A stretch of 64,000 bases of DNA from assembly GCF_007860185.1 (NCBI RefSeq), contig NZ_SJPY01000005.1, positions 62,001 to 126,000 on the forward strand. Direction: 5' to 3'. The stretch comes from Novipirellula aureliae. Its GTDB lineage: Bacteria; Planctomycetota; Planctomycetia; Pirellulales; Pirellulaceae. Below are positions 38,331 through 48,124 of this stretch, piece by piece. How positions within the stretch are numbered: the first letter of the stretch is position 1; every line of letters begins with the position of its first letter. Below the pieces are notes generated by a model, which saw only the letters and a program-made list of their open reading frames with translations, did not search any database and was not told where the DNA came from. The position numbers were made by a program, and so were the translations under genes.

Positions 38331-40396
38331 TGGTCTGGGTCGAATAGGTTCAAATTGGTTGACTCGGATACCGCCTTGACACTTTGGAACGGCGGATCTT
38401 CCACAGCAGCGGAAGGCGTCGTCGGCTGCGACCGAAACGCGGAGTTCTTCGAAGTACTCGATGATTCTTGCATTCTAGCTTGCTTCCGCTGTTGACTCGC
38501 TAGACGTTCTTTTGCCAGCACCGATTCAGCGACGAGTCGATAGTTCATTTTGACCGGAATTTGCAGTGTGACGTTGTCCTGATTCACCGTGATCGTCATC
38601 TTGTAATCCATGTCCAACATCCGGCCTGAGCGAGGATCAAATTTCCCGGTTCCCGATCCAATCACGCAGAGTGGCAATGAGTCCTCGGACTCACCATTCA
38701 CCCTCAGCGCATAAGACTTCTTTACCTCGATCGCGTCAGGTAGTATTTTGCCGAGCACGACAGTTGTCGATTCGGTACCCAGTAAGACTTTGGACGTCGT
38801 CGATGTTGGGGGGGGATGCCGCATCCAAGGTGGACGGCTGCGTGATGTGTAGCCGCCGAACTCATAAGGGCCGAGCGAAGAATTTCGAGGTTGGCTATCT
38901 GGTAACGGGATCAATACGAGAGCACTCGAAACCGTGCGGCCCGGTGCCGTGCTCGGTAACATTTCGATGCCAACCGAACAGGCCCTGCCGAGCATTAACG
39001 GCAGCATTCCTTCGGCGCTGTCGTCTAGCATTTCACCCGACGCATCGACCAGCAACTTTCCTGAAAAATGCCCGTTGTTAGTGGACGCGGGATGAAAGAT
39101 CCCACTATTCGAGACGGCCGTTTCAAACCAGTAGCCTGAGTACTCCAGTTCACGCGGTAGAACCATCCCGACACCGCGAGGTCCCGTGGTGACTTTTAGA
39201 AACACGGTTGCAGGACGGACCCGATCAACAATGTCGGGGCCTGGCATTGGATTGGCTAGATCATCAACGTCAACGGGAACGCCCAATTCTTTGGCAATCT
39301 CAATCACCTTGTTCGACGGGATTGCGAACCCAACTTCCGAGATACCAGCCCCAGAGAGTAGTGAACTGGTGACGCCGACAAGTCGTCCCGAATCATCGAC
39401 CAACGGTCCACCGCTGTTCCCTGGATTGACGGTCGCATCGAGTTGCAATCCGTCGACTCCATCGGGACCACCACGTCCCGAGACCTCTCCCTTGGTTACT
39501 TTGATCGATTCGCCTAAAACGTCGGACAATGGATAACCGATCGCACGGATTTCCTGTCCCAACCGAACATGATCCGAATTGGCAAGCTTTAAATAAGGAA
39601 GTCCGGTCTCGTCGAGCCGAAGCACGGCCAGGTCATTCGCAAGATCCAGTTTGATAACCGTCGCATCTAGCGACAATTCCCCAATCAATGCCTGAATGCT
39701 CGTTGCACCTTTCACGACATGGGCACACGTCACCACAATGCCTTGCGGATGAATCACAAACCCACTTCCTGTGCCGACGTCCCTCTGGTCGGCGTCGAGT
39801 TGATGCTCCGCCGCTAAGTCTTTCGGCGGCTTGCCTGTTTCCTGAAATGTGTTGCGACCACGATATCCAATTTTCCGTGAACCCAATTGGGCTTCAATCT
39901 CGAAATCGTAAGCCAGTTTGCTGTCAGTGTCCCAGGAATACTTGATAGCTGATTCGGTACGTTCGAGTGATTCGGGAACATTGGGCCCGAGCGCGGGAAG
40001 GTCGTTCGATAGACGAATGTCCGTCCCATCCGAGGCGATGGGGTCGTCGGAACGAGCTAAATCAACCGTACCTATCGGAGCGCTTTTGCCAATACGTTCA
40101 GGGGCGTTCTCAGGAGTGCTTTGCGACGATGAAGCGGGTTCTGCATCGGCTTCTTCAACCGTCGGCACCTCCGCGTGAACCACTTCCGCGGTAGTCTGGC
40201 GAGACGGCAATGGCGTTTGTTGCGAATGACCCTCAGCAAGAATGCTGTAGAGCTTCCATCCCGCAAACGAGACAAGCCCCAGTCCGAGTAGGGCGAATAG
40301 AAGGAAGCCAGTAATAACGAGCAGCACCAAAGTCTTTCGGTTGTCGCGAGTCGTGTTCCTCGTCATCTCTACTTCCACGGGTTCATTGTTTTGCAT
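38327..40396 (-). CDS. Membrane-anchored trypsin-like serine protease (HtrA-like)
   Basis: 689 residues. One transmembrane helix at about 24-50 anchors the protein; the rest is extracytoplasmic. After an acidic linker, a protease domain carries the triad: His near 226 (VTCAHVVKG), Asp near 254 (DLANDLAVL) and Ser near 327 (NPGNSGGPL). There is no PDZ domain; the C-terminal ~300 residues form an uncharacterised beta-rich region and a coiled, Gln/Ser-rich end. Probable envelope quality-control or processing protease coupled to the SHD1/WD40 protein by a 4-nt overlap. A copy of the dispersed ~100-nt repeat lies directly before its start. Confidence 0.88.
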   Translation of the reverse strand: MQNNEPVEVEMTRNTTRDNRKTLVLLVITGFLLFALLGLGLVSFAGWKLYSILAEGHSQQTPLPSRQTTAEVVHAEVPTVEEADAEPASSSQSTPENAPERIGKSAPIGTVDLARSDDPIASDGTDIRLSNDLPALGPNVPESLERTESAIKYSWDTDSKLAYDFEIEAQLGSRKIGYRGRNTFQETGKPPKDLAAEHQLDADQRDVGTGSGFVIHPQGIVVTCAHVVKGATSIQALIGELSLDATVIKLDLANDLAVLRLDETGLPYLKLANSDHVRLGQEIRAIGYPLSDVLGESIKVTKGEVSGRGGPDGVDGLQLDATVNPGNSGGPLVDDSGRLVGVTSSLLSGAGISEVGFAIPSNKVIEIAKELGVPVDVDDLANPMPGPDIVDRVRPATVFLKVTTGPRGVGMVLPRELEYSGYWFETAVSNSGIFHPASTNNGHFSGKLLVDASGEMLDDSAEGMLPLMLGRACSVGIEMLPSTAPGRTVSSALVLIPLPDSQPRNSSLGPYEFGGYTSRSRPPWMRHPPPTSTTSKVLLGTESTTVVLGKILPDAIEVKKSYALRVNGESEDSLPLCVIGSGTGKFDPRSGRMLDMDYKMTITVNQDNVTLQIPVKMNYRLVAESVLAKERLASQQRKQARMQESSSTSKNSAFRSQPTTPSAAVEDPPFQSVKAVSESTNLNLFDPDQ

Positions 40397-40411
40397 CGGA
40401 AAGTAGCCTCA

Positions 40412-40515
40412 GTGCTTTCTCACAGCTTGATTTTAGGATTGCTAGAAAGTCGCTGGGGCATCTTGCCTCTGTACGCTGCGGTTGGAAGCCACAGCCACGA
40501 AAGATTCTTACCCCC
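40412..40515 (+). repeat. Dispersed ~100-nt repeat, copy A
   Basis: Shares with 43006-43108 the series AGCTTGATTTT, GCTGGGGCATCTTGCCTC, GGAAGCCAC and a final CTTACCC. A third copy, shortened in the middle, lies inverted at 62733-62813 and a weak one at 48519-48610. Confidence 0.75.
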
Positions 40516-40583
40516 GTCCAGATTGTAGCAGATTTTGAGAGTGGGTATTAATCGTTGATTCTATTGCGTTTTGCATACGGGGC

Positions 40584-40619
40584 GACGGCGAGACAGACGG
40601 CGAGACAAACGGCGAGACA
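40584..40619 (+). repeat. 12-nt tandem repeat, three copies
   Basis: Unit GACGGCGAGACA, three consecutive copies (third starts AAC). No coding potential. Confidence 0.85.
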
Positions 40620-40710
40620 AACGCAACGGCGATCGTACTCGCTTGTGGGCGAAACGGCAGACGATCACGCATTTGGCCAATCAACGCCGCGATGAATCAT
40701 TCGGCTCACC

Positions 40711-40800
40711 TTGATCGGTGCGGCTTGATCGGTGCGGCTTGATCGGTGCGGCTTGATCGGTGCGGCTTGATCGGTGCGGCTTGATCGGTGCGGCTTGATC
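40711..40800 (+). repeat. 14-nt tandem repeat, six copies
   Basis: Unit TTGATCGGTGCGGC repeated six times without change plus a partial copy TTGATC. Perfect identity suggests recent expansion by slippage. Confidence 0.95.
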
Positions 40801-40817
40801 TGGCGTTTGGCGATAGC

Positions 40818-40933
40818 GGCCTGCTGATTTAATCGGTTTGACTCGACTTATTGTTTAACGCCAAGCCATAGGCGACCGCTTATGGAAAAGCTGACGCCTT
40901 CGGCTAAGCGTTAAACGAATAAATCAGCAGGCC
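40818..40933. mobile_element. MITE-like element with 14-bp perfect terminal inverted repeats
   Basis: 116 nt bounded by GGCCTGCTGATTTA (40818-40831) and TAAATCAGCAGGCC (40920-40933). A second pair, GTTTAACG (40853-40860) and CGTTAAAC, lies inside, so most of the element can fold on itself. No reading frame for a transposase. The sequences just outside (CGATAGC left, CGATAGC right) are not a clean target duplication, as they read in the same orientation: CGATAGC precedes the left end and CGATAGCC follows the right end. Confidence 0.65.
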
Positions 40934-41279
40934 GATAGCCACGACTCTTCCGGTTGTTTGCTCTACGTTCGGGGCGTCCTGTGCCGTACGATGTTCCACA
41001 AATAGATTGCCCTGGATGTAAGCAGCAAATGCGGACTTTGCGACCCGCAGCGTAGCAGGTGAAAGTGAAGTGTTCGCAATGGTGAATCGAAAGTGATCCC
41101 AGGCTACAAAGGGTGGCTCGAAGACGTTACCGAACGGATTGATTTTACCAGGTTGAATCGACCGATGAAGAGAATCGCGTGATTCTTCTCGCCCCTCGAT
41201 AGCGATCATAGGCTTTTTTTGTAAAGCGAACCGCCCGTTGTTCTTTCACGCATTTATCGAAGAGATCCCTTCGTTTGAG

Positions 41280-42929
41280 TCACGGCAGTGGCGGTACATT
41301 GAGCACCTCGACGGGCTCGGGTTGGCGGTTGGAGGCAGTCTCCGAATCGCCATACCAGTACATCCCCACGCCGTAGCCCATGTCGCAATCGTTCCAGGAC
41401 CAGACCTCCATATCCAATTGCAATGACTTGGAAAACGGTATCGTATCCAATGCTCGCGTCCGTGTTTCGGTGCTGTAACCCTGCGTGTTTCTCTCTGCGG
41501 CGTCTTGTTTGCGGTTCAGCTTATTGTACTGATGGCAAAACGGCTGGGCGTGGAAGGGGTGCTCATAAAAATCGGTACTGATTCCACCCCAAGAGTACGC
41601 ATAGTAATCCTCCGTTCCGGTTCCAAACAGAGACGGGAAACTCTCTCCATCGACAAAGATCTTTTCGTCGCCCTCGCCCCACCATTTTGCAACTGGATTC
41701 ATAATCGTCAGGGTGTCCCCCACGTAAACACCTCGCCCTTTGAGTGAAACGTAATTCCAATCCGAGTAGGGTCGAGTCGGGACCGGATACTGGCCGCGCC
41801 AGCCCGCATGAAAGTACATACTGCGATCATCCCAATCCCAATCGCCTACAGTCGCGGACAAGTCCACCTGAACCGGTTGCTCGCCAAGATTGACGACTGC
41901 AACGGTAGCGTTTTCCTGGTAGGGCATTACCCAGCGGCTGGTCAAGGTGCCATCGTCGGATACCGTGCGATACCACCCCTGGAACGGGTTCAGTCCGATA
42001 CCGCAACCAAAGAAGTCTCCAATCGGGCACCACACCGTTTCCTTGCCGTCAAAATCGATCTTGAGTACAACGGAGCGAGTGACCTCTGGATCCTCGTAAC
42101 TGCCCAATTTCACGGAGAGCCTCCGTACGGCGGCTTCGCCCGAGGGGAGCCTTAACGCTGCCTCTGAATTCGGTTCTAAAGTGGCGGATTTCGATAGGAC
42201 ATCCGCCGCCTTGCCGCCCGATCGAACTTCTTGGTGGGTTCCAGAATCGGGGCTTTGCAGCGTCTTGCACGTGGACTGAATCAGCGGTTTGGCAGCTTCG
42301 AAATCCTGCTTCGTGAACGTTTTGACCTGAGTTCCTTCGGCATAATCACGGTAGGTGAACTGAAAGAAGAAGGGATGATCGGACATCGTTACCTTGCACC
42401 CTTTGGCGTAGGGGATCGGAAAGAACGAAACCGCTGACCGTAACGACTCATGGGCCAAAGGGTATGGCACTAGCCCCTTGCCTTGGAACAGAGAGAACAT
42501 GTTGCCCTCCAAGGCTGGCTCGGTTTCACCATCGAGGTAGAAGCGAATGATGATCTTCGAATTGGGATTCTGCTGACCACGCCAAGGGACCCAAATCCGA
42601 GTGATGGCACCGGATCCTTGTTCTTCCATCACTACCCATTCTTTCCGTCCGTCGACCTCTTCCATCCGCACGAAATTGTGATGCTGATTGTTCGTGTTCC
42701 GATCAAAGTTGTTGAACCAGCCTTTGGGTTCTTCCGGTGTTTGGGAAGCGCGGTTGTAACTGCTGGCCTGTTTGAGTCGGAAATCGGTTGCAGGAAACCG
42801 TGCAACCGCATCACGGTCGATCATTTCTTGAAGCAGCGACTCAATGGTTACCGTTTCGGCAGCCCATGTCATCGAAGTGGATGCAATGCTGGAAAGCGTG
42901 AACACTACGATCGGTAAAAAGGATTTCAT
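41280..42929 (-). CDS. Secreted DUF2961 / GH172-like protein
   Basis: 549 residues from ATG 42929, chosen because it starts a signal peptide (MKSFLPIVVFTLSSIASTS, cut near TWAAE). Conserved DUF2961 features are clear: WFNNFDRNTNN, EEQGSGAITRIWVPW, IRFYLDGETEPAL, SAVSFFPIPYAKGCKVT and GTGTEDYYAYSWGG. This family includes GH172 enzymes acting on fructofuranose and arabinofuranose linkages. Secreted glycan processing is likely; the exact substrate is not deducible. A single gene with a copy of the dispersed repeat upstream. Confidence 0.85.
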   Translation of the reverse strand: MKSFLPIVVFTLSSIASTSMTWAAETVTIESLLQEMIDRDAVARFPATDFRLKQASSYNRASQTPEEPKGWFNNFDRNTNNQHHNFVRMEEVDGRKEWVVMEEQGSGAITRIWVPWRGQQNPNSKIIIRFYLDGETEPALEGNMFSLFQGKGLVPYPLAHESLRSAVSFFPIPYAKGCKVTMSDHPFFFQFTYRDYAEGTQVKTFTKQDFEAAKPLIQSTCKTLQSPDSGTHQEVRSGGKAADVLSKSATLEPNSEAALRLPSGEAAVRRLSVKLGSYEDPEVTRSVVLKIDFDGKETVWCPIGDFFGCGIGLNPFQGWYRTVSDDGTLTSRWVMPYQENATVAVVNLGEQPVQVDLSATVGDWDWDDRSMYFHAGWRGQYPVPTRPYSDWNYVSLKGRGVYVGDTLTIMNPVAKWWGEGDEKIFVDGESFPSLFGTGTEDYYAYSWGGISTDFYEHPFHAQPFCHQYNKLNRKQDAAERNTQGYSTETRTRALDTIPFSKSLQLDMEVWSWNDCDMGYGVGMYWYGDSETASNRQPEPVEVLNVPPLP

Positions 42930-43284
42930 TGTTCGAAAACTTTCAAGGGGTATCGTTTCGGAGGACATTGGGCAGCGGATAGCCTAACCGCAATCCGCTT
43001 CACGAGTGCTTTGTCAGAGCTTGATTTTGGCTTGGCAAACTAGTGGCTGGGGCATCTTGCCTCCGTAAGCTGCGGCGGGAAGCCACGGCCACGCAAGATG
43101 CTTACCCTGCTTCTTCGTTGTGACAAAGCGCTCGTAGCAGAATTTTTTTATTATGCACGGATCGGAAGCGAAATCCACTCCCCCCCATTCGACAGCGGCG
43201 CTGCGACGCCATCGGATGATGCTTTGAGCGCTCCAGGATGGGAATGTGGCATTCTGAACGCTAGCTCCTCAATCGCTTCGCCGA
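42930..43284. other. 355-nt gap with dispersed repeat copy B (43006-43108)
   Basis: Copy B of the dispersed repeat (plus orientation, AGCTTGATTTT then GCTGGGGCATCTTGCCTC and GGAAGCCAC). Beyond it, no gene is seen; this is the space between two minus-strand genes. Confidence 0.65.
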
Positions 43285-46131
43285 TCAGTGGGCCTCTAAC
43301 CAATTTTTTCCGATACCCATTTCGACGACGATTGGAACGCTCATCGGCATCGCCGATTTCATTGCCGCTTCGATCACTGGCATCACCGCGGCCTGTTCCG
43401 ATTTCAACATGTCGAAGACGATTTCGTCGTGCACACTTAACAGCATCTTGGTTTCAAACTTGCCATCGCGGAGGGCTCGATGAACGTTAATCATTGCCAA
43501 CTTCAGCATATCGGCAGCGGTACCTTGAATGGGGCTGTTCATTGCCAATCGTTCCGCGGCGCTGACGACGGTACGGTTACGCGAATTGATGTCGCGAATA
43601 TACCGTCGACGTCCGGATTGAGTCGCGACGTACCCATGTTCTTTAGCAAAAGCAATCGTTTGGTCGATGTATTGTTGGACGCCGGGGTACTTGTCGAAGT
43701 AGTTCTTGATGAGCTCGTTCGCCTCGCTACGAGGGATGTTCAAGCGTTGTTGTAAGCCAAAACCAGAGATACCGTAGATAATCCCAAAGTTCACCGTTTT
43801 GGCTTTGTCTCGCATTTCACGAGTCACTTCATCGAGTTCGACTTTATAGACTTTACTGGCAGTGACACTGTGGATGTCCTCTCCGCTACGAAACGCATCT
43901 TGCATCGCTTCGTCACCGCTGAGTTCCGCCATCACGCGAAGTTCTATTTGCGAATAGTCCGCTGAGAGAAGCAAATGGTTCTCGTCACGTGGCACGAACG
44001 CGGCACGGATTTCACGTCCGCGTTGCTTTCGCACAGGAATGGTTTGCAAGTTTGGATCGTTCGATTGAATTCGTCCTGTCGATGTCCAAATCTGATCGTA
44101 TCGAGTATGCAAGCGACCGGTACGTGAATTGACCGCCAACGGCAATTGATCGACGTAAACCGACTTCAGCTTCCGAGCGTTGCGGTAGTCCAATATGTCA
44201 GCAATGATGGGATGACGATTGGCAAGTCGCTCCAATTCCGCTTCGCGAGTCGAGTATTGCCCGGTGGCCGTCTTCTTTGGATTGTCTTCCAATTGAAGCT
44301 CTTCATACAACACGACCCCCAATTGTTTGGGCGAATCGATATTGAACTCGTGCCCGGTTGCTGCGAAAATCTTGTTTTGAAGATCTTCGATCTCCCCGCC
44401 AAGGTGGTCGCTGTACTCGCCTAACGCTTCGGTATCGAGCCGGATGCCTTCATACTCCATATCGACCAATACTCGCACCAATGGAAACTCGATGTTGAAG
44501 CAAACATCACGCGTTTCGGATTGTTCCAAGTCCGAACGCAACACCGACGCCACTTGGAAGGTCACATCCGCGTCTTCACAAGCGTACTCGGCTACCTGGT
44601 CGATGGGGACGTCCCGCATGTTTATCTGGTCTTTCCCCTTGGGGCCGATCAGATCGCTAGTGGGAATCGGACGATAACCGAGATACAACGTCGAAAGGTA
44701 GTCGAGCCCATGACGCATCTCGGGCTCTTTCATGGCGTGAGCCAACATGGTGTCGAACAGTTCGCCACGAACCTGGATGCCATGCCACCGTAGCAACGTC
44801 ATGTCATACTTTAAGTTGTGGCCCACCTTTTCGATCGATTGATCTTCGAAAAGCGGACGAAACTCATCGATCATCGATTGCATTTCATTGGCATCACTTG
44901 GGCAAACGACATAATAGGCTTGATGAGGTTCGATGCAAAATGAGATGCCAAGTGGGATCGCTTCGCGAGCGTCAAGTGAGGTGGTTTCGGTGTCAAAGCA
45001 AAATGATTTCTGTTGCTTCAATCGATTGATCAAGTCGGCACGCTGTTCAGCAGTGCGGATCGTCATGTATTGATGAGGTACATCGTGAATCGTCTTTTCC
45101 CCGACAGGCTCGTCAAATAACGAAGCTTGAATCTCGGATTCCCGTTTCTCTCGGACCACGGCTGCTCTGGCGGACGCAGCTGAAAACGTCTTGCCAAAGA
45201 CACGCTTACCAATGGCATCGAATTCCAATTCGATCATGAATGCCTTGAGAGCTTCGGTATCGAACGACTTCCACGCCAGTGATTCGATATCAACGCTGTG
45301 TGGCACATCCAATTGAATCGTCACCAGCCGTTTGCTCATCGCTGCTTGATCACGGTGTTCCGCGATATTCTGTTTCTGTTTTCCCTTCAGATCATCGAGA
45401 TTCTGATACAAATTGTCGATGGAACCGTACTTGGCAATCAGTTTTTGAGCCGTCTTGGGACCGATGCCGGGGACTCCCGGGATATTGTCGGAGGCATCGC
45501 CCATCAATCCGAGGATATCGATAACTTGGTCGACTCGCTCGATGTCCCATTTATCCAAGACCTCTTGAACACCGAAGATTTCCGCATCGCCTCCCTTTCG
45601 GCCGGGTTTCAGAACATAGATATCGTCGGTAACCAATTGGTCGTAATCTTTGTCGGGGGTTACCATCCAAGTTTTGTAACCTCTATCGGCGGCTTGATGT
45701 GCCAAAGTACCAATCACGTCGTCCGCTTCGTAACCCGGTCTGCGAATCGTCGTAATGTTCATCGCTTCGAACAAACGATCGATCAGCGGCAATTGGATGG
45801 CGATGTCCTCAGGCATCTGATCACGCTGCGCCTTGTACTCCGGAAACATCTCGTGACGAGCGGTTGGATCGGAGGTATCGAACGCGGCTGCCAAATGAGT
45901 CGGTTCTTCGCGTTTGATTAGATCGAGAACGGTGTTAAGAACTCCGAACACGGCTGAGGTACACACCCCACCGGAGGTAAATCGAGGGCTACGTACGAGC
46001 GCAAAGTGCGCTCGATATGTCAACGCCATACCGTCGAGCAAAAACAGCTTTTTTTCGGCACACTCGGGGACGGAGCTTTCCGCCGTTTGGTCGTCGTCGG
46101 TATCGTCTTCGGGAAATAGATCGAGGGTCAT
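43285..46131 (-). CDS. polA: DNA polymerase I with 5' nuclease and proofreading domains
   Basis: 948 residues. The 5'-3' exonuclease domain (about 28-310) starts KLFLLDGMALTYRAHFAL. The 3'-5' exonuclease (about 355-545) has DTETTSLD (Exo I), HNLKYDM (Exo II) and YACEDADV (Exo III), so proofreading is probably active. The polymerase domain carries motif A DYSQIELRVMAELSGD, motif B RDKAKTVNFGIIYG and motif C VHDEIVFD. Involved in Okazaki fragment maturation and repair. Length is typical (E. coli 928). Single gene. Confidence 0.97.
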   Translation of the reverse strand: MTLDLFPEDDTDDDQTAESSVPECAEKKLFLLDGMALTYRAHFALVRSPRFTSGGVCTSAVFGVLNTVLDLIKREEPTHLAAAFDTSDPTARHEMFPEYKAQRDQMPEDIAIQLPLIDRLFEAMNITTIRRPGYEADDVIGTLAHQAADRGYKTWMVTPDKDYDQLVTDDIYVLKPGRKGGDAEIFGVQEVLDKWDIERVDQVIDILGLMGDASDNIPGVPGIGPKTAQKLIAKYGSIDNLYQNLDDLKGKQKQNIAEHRDQAAMSKRLVTIQLDVPHSVDIESLAWKSFDTEALKAFMIELEFDAIGKRVFGKTFSAASARAAVVREKRESEIQASLFDEPVGEKTIHDVPHQYMTIRTAEQRADLINRLKQQKSFCFDTETTSLDAREAIPLGISFCIEPHQAYYVVCPSDANEMQSMIDEFRPLFEDQSIEKVGHNLKYDMTLLRWHGIQVRGELFDTMLAHAMKEPEMRHGLDYLSTLYLGYRPIPTSDLIGPKGKDQINMRDVPIDQVAEYACEDADVTFQVASVLRSDLEQSETRDVCFNIEFPLVRVLVDMEYEGIRLDTEALGEYSDHLGGEIEDLQNKIFAATGHEFNIDSPKQLGVVLYEELQLEDNPKKTATGQYSTREAELERLANRHPIIADILDYRNARKLKSVYVDQLPLAVNSRTGRLHTRYDQIWTSTGRIQSNDPNLQTIPVRKQRGREIRAAFVPRDENHLLLSADYSQIELRVMAELSGDEAMQDAFRSGEDIHSVTASKVYKVELDEVTREMRDKAKTVNFGIIYGISGFGLQQRLNIPRSEANELIKNYFDKYPGVQQYIDQTIAFAKEHGYVATQSGRRRYIRDINSRNRTVVSAAERLAMNSPIQGTAADMLKLAMINVHRALRDGKFETKMLLSVHDEIVFDMLKSEQAAVMPVIEAAMKSAMPMSVPIVVEMGIGKNWLEAH

Positions 46132-46267
46132 AGAGTCTTCTTTAAAAAGCTATACCGCGTGAGCAACGCCCCGCGATTCGGCATGAAAATCGTGAGACCG
46201 TGTGGGCACTCCCCTACGATCCAAAAAACGTATGCGGCCCGCTGGACACGCGGTTAAACAGGGTCTC

Positions 46268-46585
46268 TTAATCAATTTCAACCTGGACTTCGATCCGATC
46301 TTCACGCTCGCGAACAGGAAAGGTTTTCTGTAACGGTTTACGATTGATCGTTTGAATCCCGGTCGGGATTTCGTATTGCCATCCATGCCACGGACAAGTG
46401 ACACAGCCATGTTCGACCCTGCCCTGAGCGACCGGGCCGCCTTGATGAGCACAAACGCCGTCGATTGCAAATAGATCACCATTGAGACGGAAAACGGCGA
46501 TGATTTCGCTATCCGCAATCACTTCGATACCGGCTCCGTCCGAGCAATCTTCCGATGCAGCAACATCGATCCACTTCTTCGTCAT
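46268..46585 (-). CDS. Rieske [2Fe-2S] ferredoxin-like protein
   Basis: 105 residues from ATG 46585. The cluster ligands are visible: CAHQGGPVAQG (Cys-x-His) and CPWHGWQYE (Cys-x2-His), the spacing of Rieske ferredoxins and NirD-like subunits. Small stand-alone members of this type feed electrons to oxygenases or serve redox roles; the partner is not in the window. Upstream in-frame codons would add an unlikely Arg/Trp-rich leader, so the inner ATG is preferred. Confidence 0.88.
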   Translation of the reverse strand: MTKKWIDVAASEDCSDGAGIEVIADSEIIAVFRLNGDLFAIDGVCAHQGGPVAQGRVEHGCVTCPWHGWQYEIPTGIQTINRKPLQKTFPVREREDRIEVQVEID

Positions 46586-46716
46586 TTGGTTCGCTCGTTG
46601 TTGGGGAATATGGGTTGAAGAAAGTGTACCGAACCAGAACCAACCGCTGCAATGGCTGGGGTGGAGCCTTCGAGCGATTCCGCGAGACGCAGGAAGAGCC
46701 AAGTGGCATAGCGAAT

Positions 46717-46775
46717 GCTCCCAACTCCTTTGCTCCCAACTCCTTTGCTCCCAACTCCTTTGCTCCCAACTCTTA
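46717..46775 (+). repeat. 15-nt tandem repeat between mgtE and the Rieske gene
   Basis: Unit GCTCCCAACTCCTTT, three full copies and a partial one. Its reverse complement contains GGGAGC and resembles the cusB-end array, so it is the only member of the GGGAG family found outside the copper region. It ends 3 nt before the mgtE stop. Confidence 0.85.
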
Positions 46776-46777
46776 CG

Positions 46778-48124
46778 TTAAACCAAAAGTACACTGGCCA
46801 TGCTCAACACGAGAAAGAAGCCACACATATCGGTAACGGTTGTCAAGATCGGGCCGGACGCGATCGCTGGATCGAAATGGAACCGTTTCATCAAGAGGGG
46901 AACCATTCCACCGATCGAAACGGCAACCATTGTGTTGAGGCACAAGGCTCCACCGACAACGATTCCTAACATCACGTCGGCCTTCCAAAAAAACGCTGCG
47001 GCTCCAACCAGCATGCCGAGACACATGCCGTTGATCGCTCCCACGGAAATCTCCTTTCCCCAAACTCGCATCAATTCAGCCGGACGGATCAGCCCGAGCG
47101 ACAACTCACGCATACTGACCGCGACGGCTTGGTTCCCGCTACAACCACTCATGTCAGAGATAATCGGCAGAAAAACGGCCAGTGCGATCACGGACGAAAG
47201 TGTGTCCTGGTACATCGCAATCACGCTGGCGGCGAGAATATTGAGCAGGATATTGACGCTGAGCCACGACAACCGCCGACGAGCCCGTTCGAATACCGGC
47301 AGACTACGAATCTCTTCACCGCCAATAATCCCTTGCGATTTCAAATAGTCACTGCGGTCATGTGCTGCTATCGCATGCTCAAGCGACGACCGCTGAACAA
47401 CCCCAAGTAATTCTTGGGACTCGTTGACAACCGGGATGCCAAGAAAACTGTGGTTGTCAAAGACGTCCTCCAAAGCGCTTAGCTGGGTCCTGTCGGTAAC
47501 GGAAATCGGATCCTTGATCATGAGTTCGAAGAGCGGAGTCGATCTCTTGGCGAGAAACAAATCTCGCATCGGCAGCACGCCTACCAACCGCTTTCCATCA
47601 ACAACAAAACTGTATTGAACATCGATATCACGATATTCCTCGCTGTGCTCGGCGAGATCGTCAAAGACGGCTTGGACGGTCGATGTCGACTCGAAAGCCA
47701 ACAATTCAGTAACCATCAAACCACCTGCGGAGTCCGGTTCGTAGCGGCACAGCTCTTTTGTCTCTTCCGCTTCCACCGGTGACATTGCCTGCAGAATATC
47801 GAAGGCGGATTGAGCATCGAGCCCCGCAATCAAGTCGGCTCTCACATCACTTGTTAATTCCTCAAGAATCGATGCGGCAACGTCAGGAGTAAGCTGTTCG
47901 AGAATTTCGGCCGCCTGCTGTTCCAGCAAATGCTCGATCAAATCGGCTGCCGCTTCGGTCGGCAACTCGCCAACCGCTGCCGACCGTTCCTCTTCAGGCA
48001 TGCGGTCAAGTACGACCGCGGCGTCGTTGACAGCATCCGATTCAATCAACCCCCGAAGCTCCTCTGCATTCTCTTGGGCGGTGACGAGGTCGGAATCGGC
48101 AGTATCGGTTTCGGCTAAATTCAT
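46778..48124 (-). CDS. mgtE: MgtE magnesium transporter
   Basis: 448 residues from ATG 48124. Superhelical N domain (about 20-125, EQLTPDVAASILEELTSDVR in parts), a CBS domain pair (about 130-260) that senses cytosolic Mg2+, and five transmembrane helices (about 280-448) with PIISDMSGCSGNQAVAV, the family signature region, and FFLVLSMASVLLV at the end. Mg2+ channel gated by Mg2+ binding to the CBS/N domains. ATG 48154 would add a non-conserved leader. Confidence 0.93.
   Translation of the reverse strand: MNLAETDTADSDLVTAQENAEELRGLIESDAVNDAAVVLDRMPEEERSAAVGELPTEAAADLIEHLLEQQAAEILEQLTPDVAASILEELTSDVRADLIAGLDAQSAFDILQAMSPVEAEETKELCRYEPDSAGGLMVTELLAFESTSTVQAVFDDLAEHSEEYRDIDVQYSFVVDGKRLVGVLPMRDLFLAKRSTPLFELMIKDPISVTDRTQLSALEDVFDNHSFLGIPVVNESQELLGVVQRSSLEHAIAAHDRSDYLKSQGIIGGEEIRSLPVFERARRRLSWLSVNILLNILAASVIAMYQDTLSSVIALAVFLPIISDMSGCSGNQAVAVSMRELSLGLIRPAELMRVWGKEISVGAINGMCLGMLVGAAAFFWKADVMLGIVVGGALCLNTMVAVSIGGMVPLLMKRFHFDPAIASGPILTTVTDMCGFFLVLSMASVLLV

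Larger units (their letters stand above)
40397..41279. other. 883-nt gene-poor stretch packed with repeats
   Basis: Holds, in order, a dispersed repeat copy (40412-40515), a 12-nt tandem repeat (40584-40619), a 14-nt tandem repeat (40711-40800) and a MITE-like element (40818-40933). A 101-codon minus-strand frame (40904-41209) ends within the MITE and has no recognisable domain; I do not call it a gene. Confidence 0.6.

Noticed and set aside
40711-40800. Second regular repeat as CRISPR candidate
   Set aside because: Perfect tandem units without spacers; simple tandem repeat.
40904-41209. 101-codon minus-strand frame
   Set aside because: Runs into the MITE-like element and shows no domain or ribosome site.
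43098-43490. 130-codon plus-strand frame
   Set aside because: Overlaps the polA end on the other strand and a repeat; no protein features.
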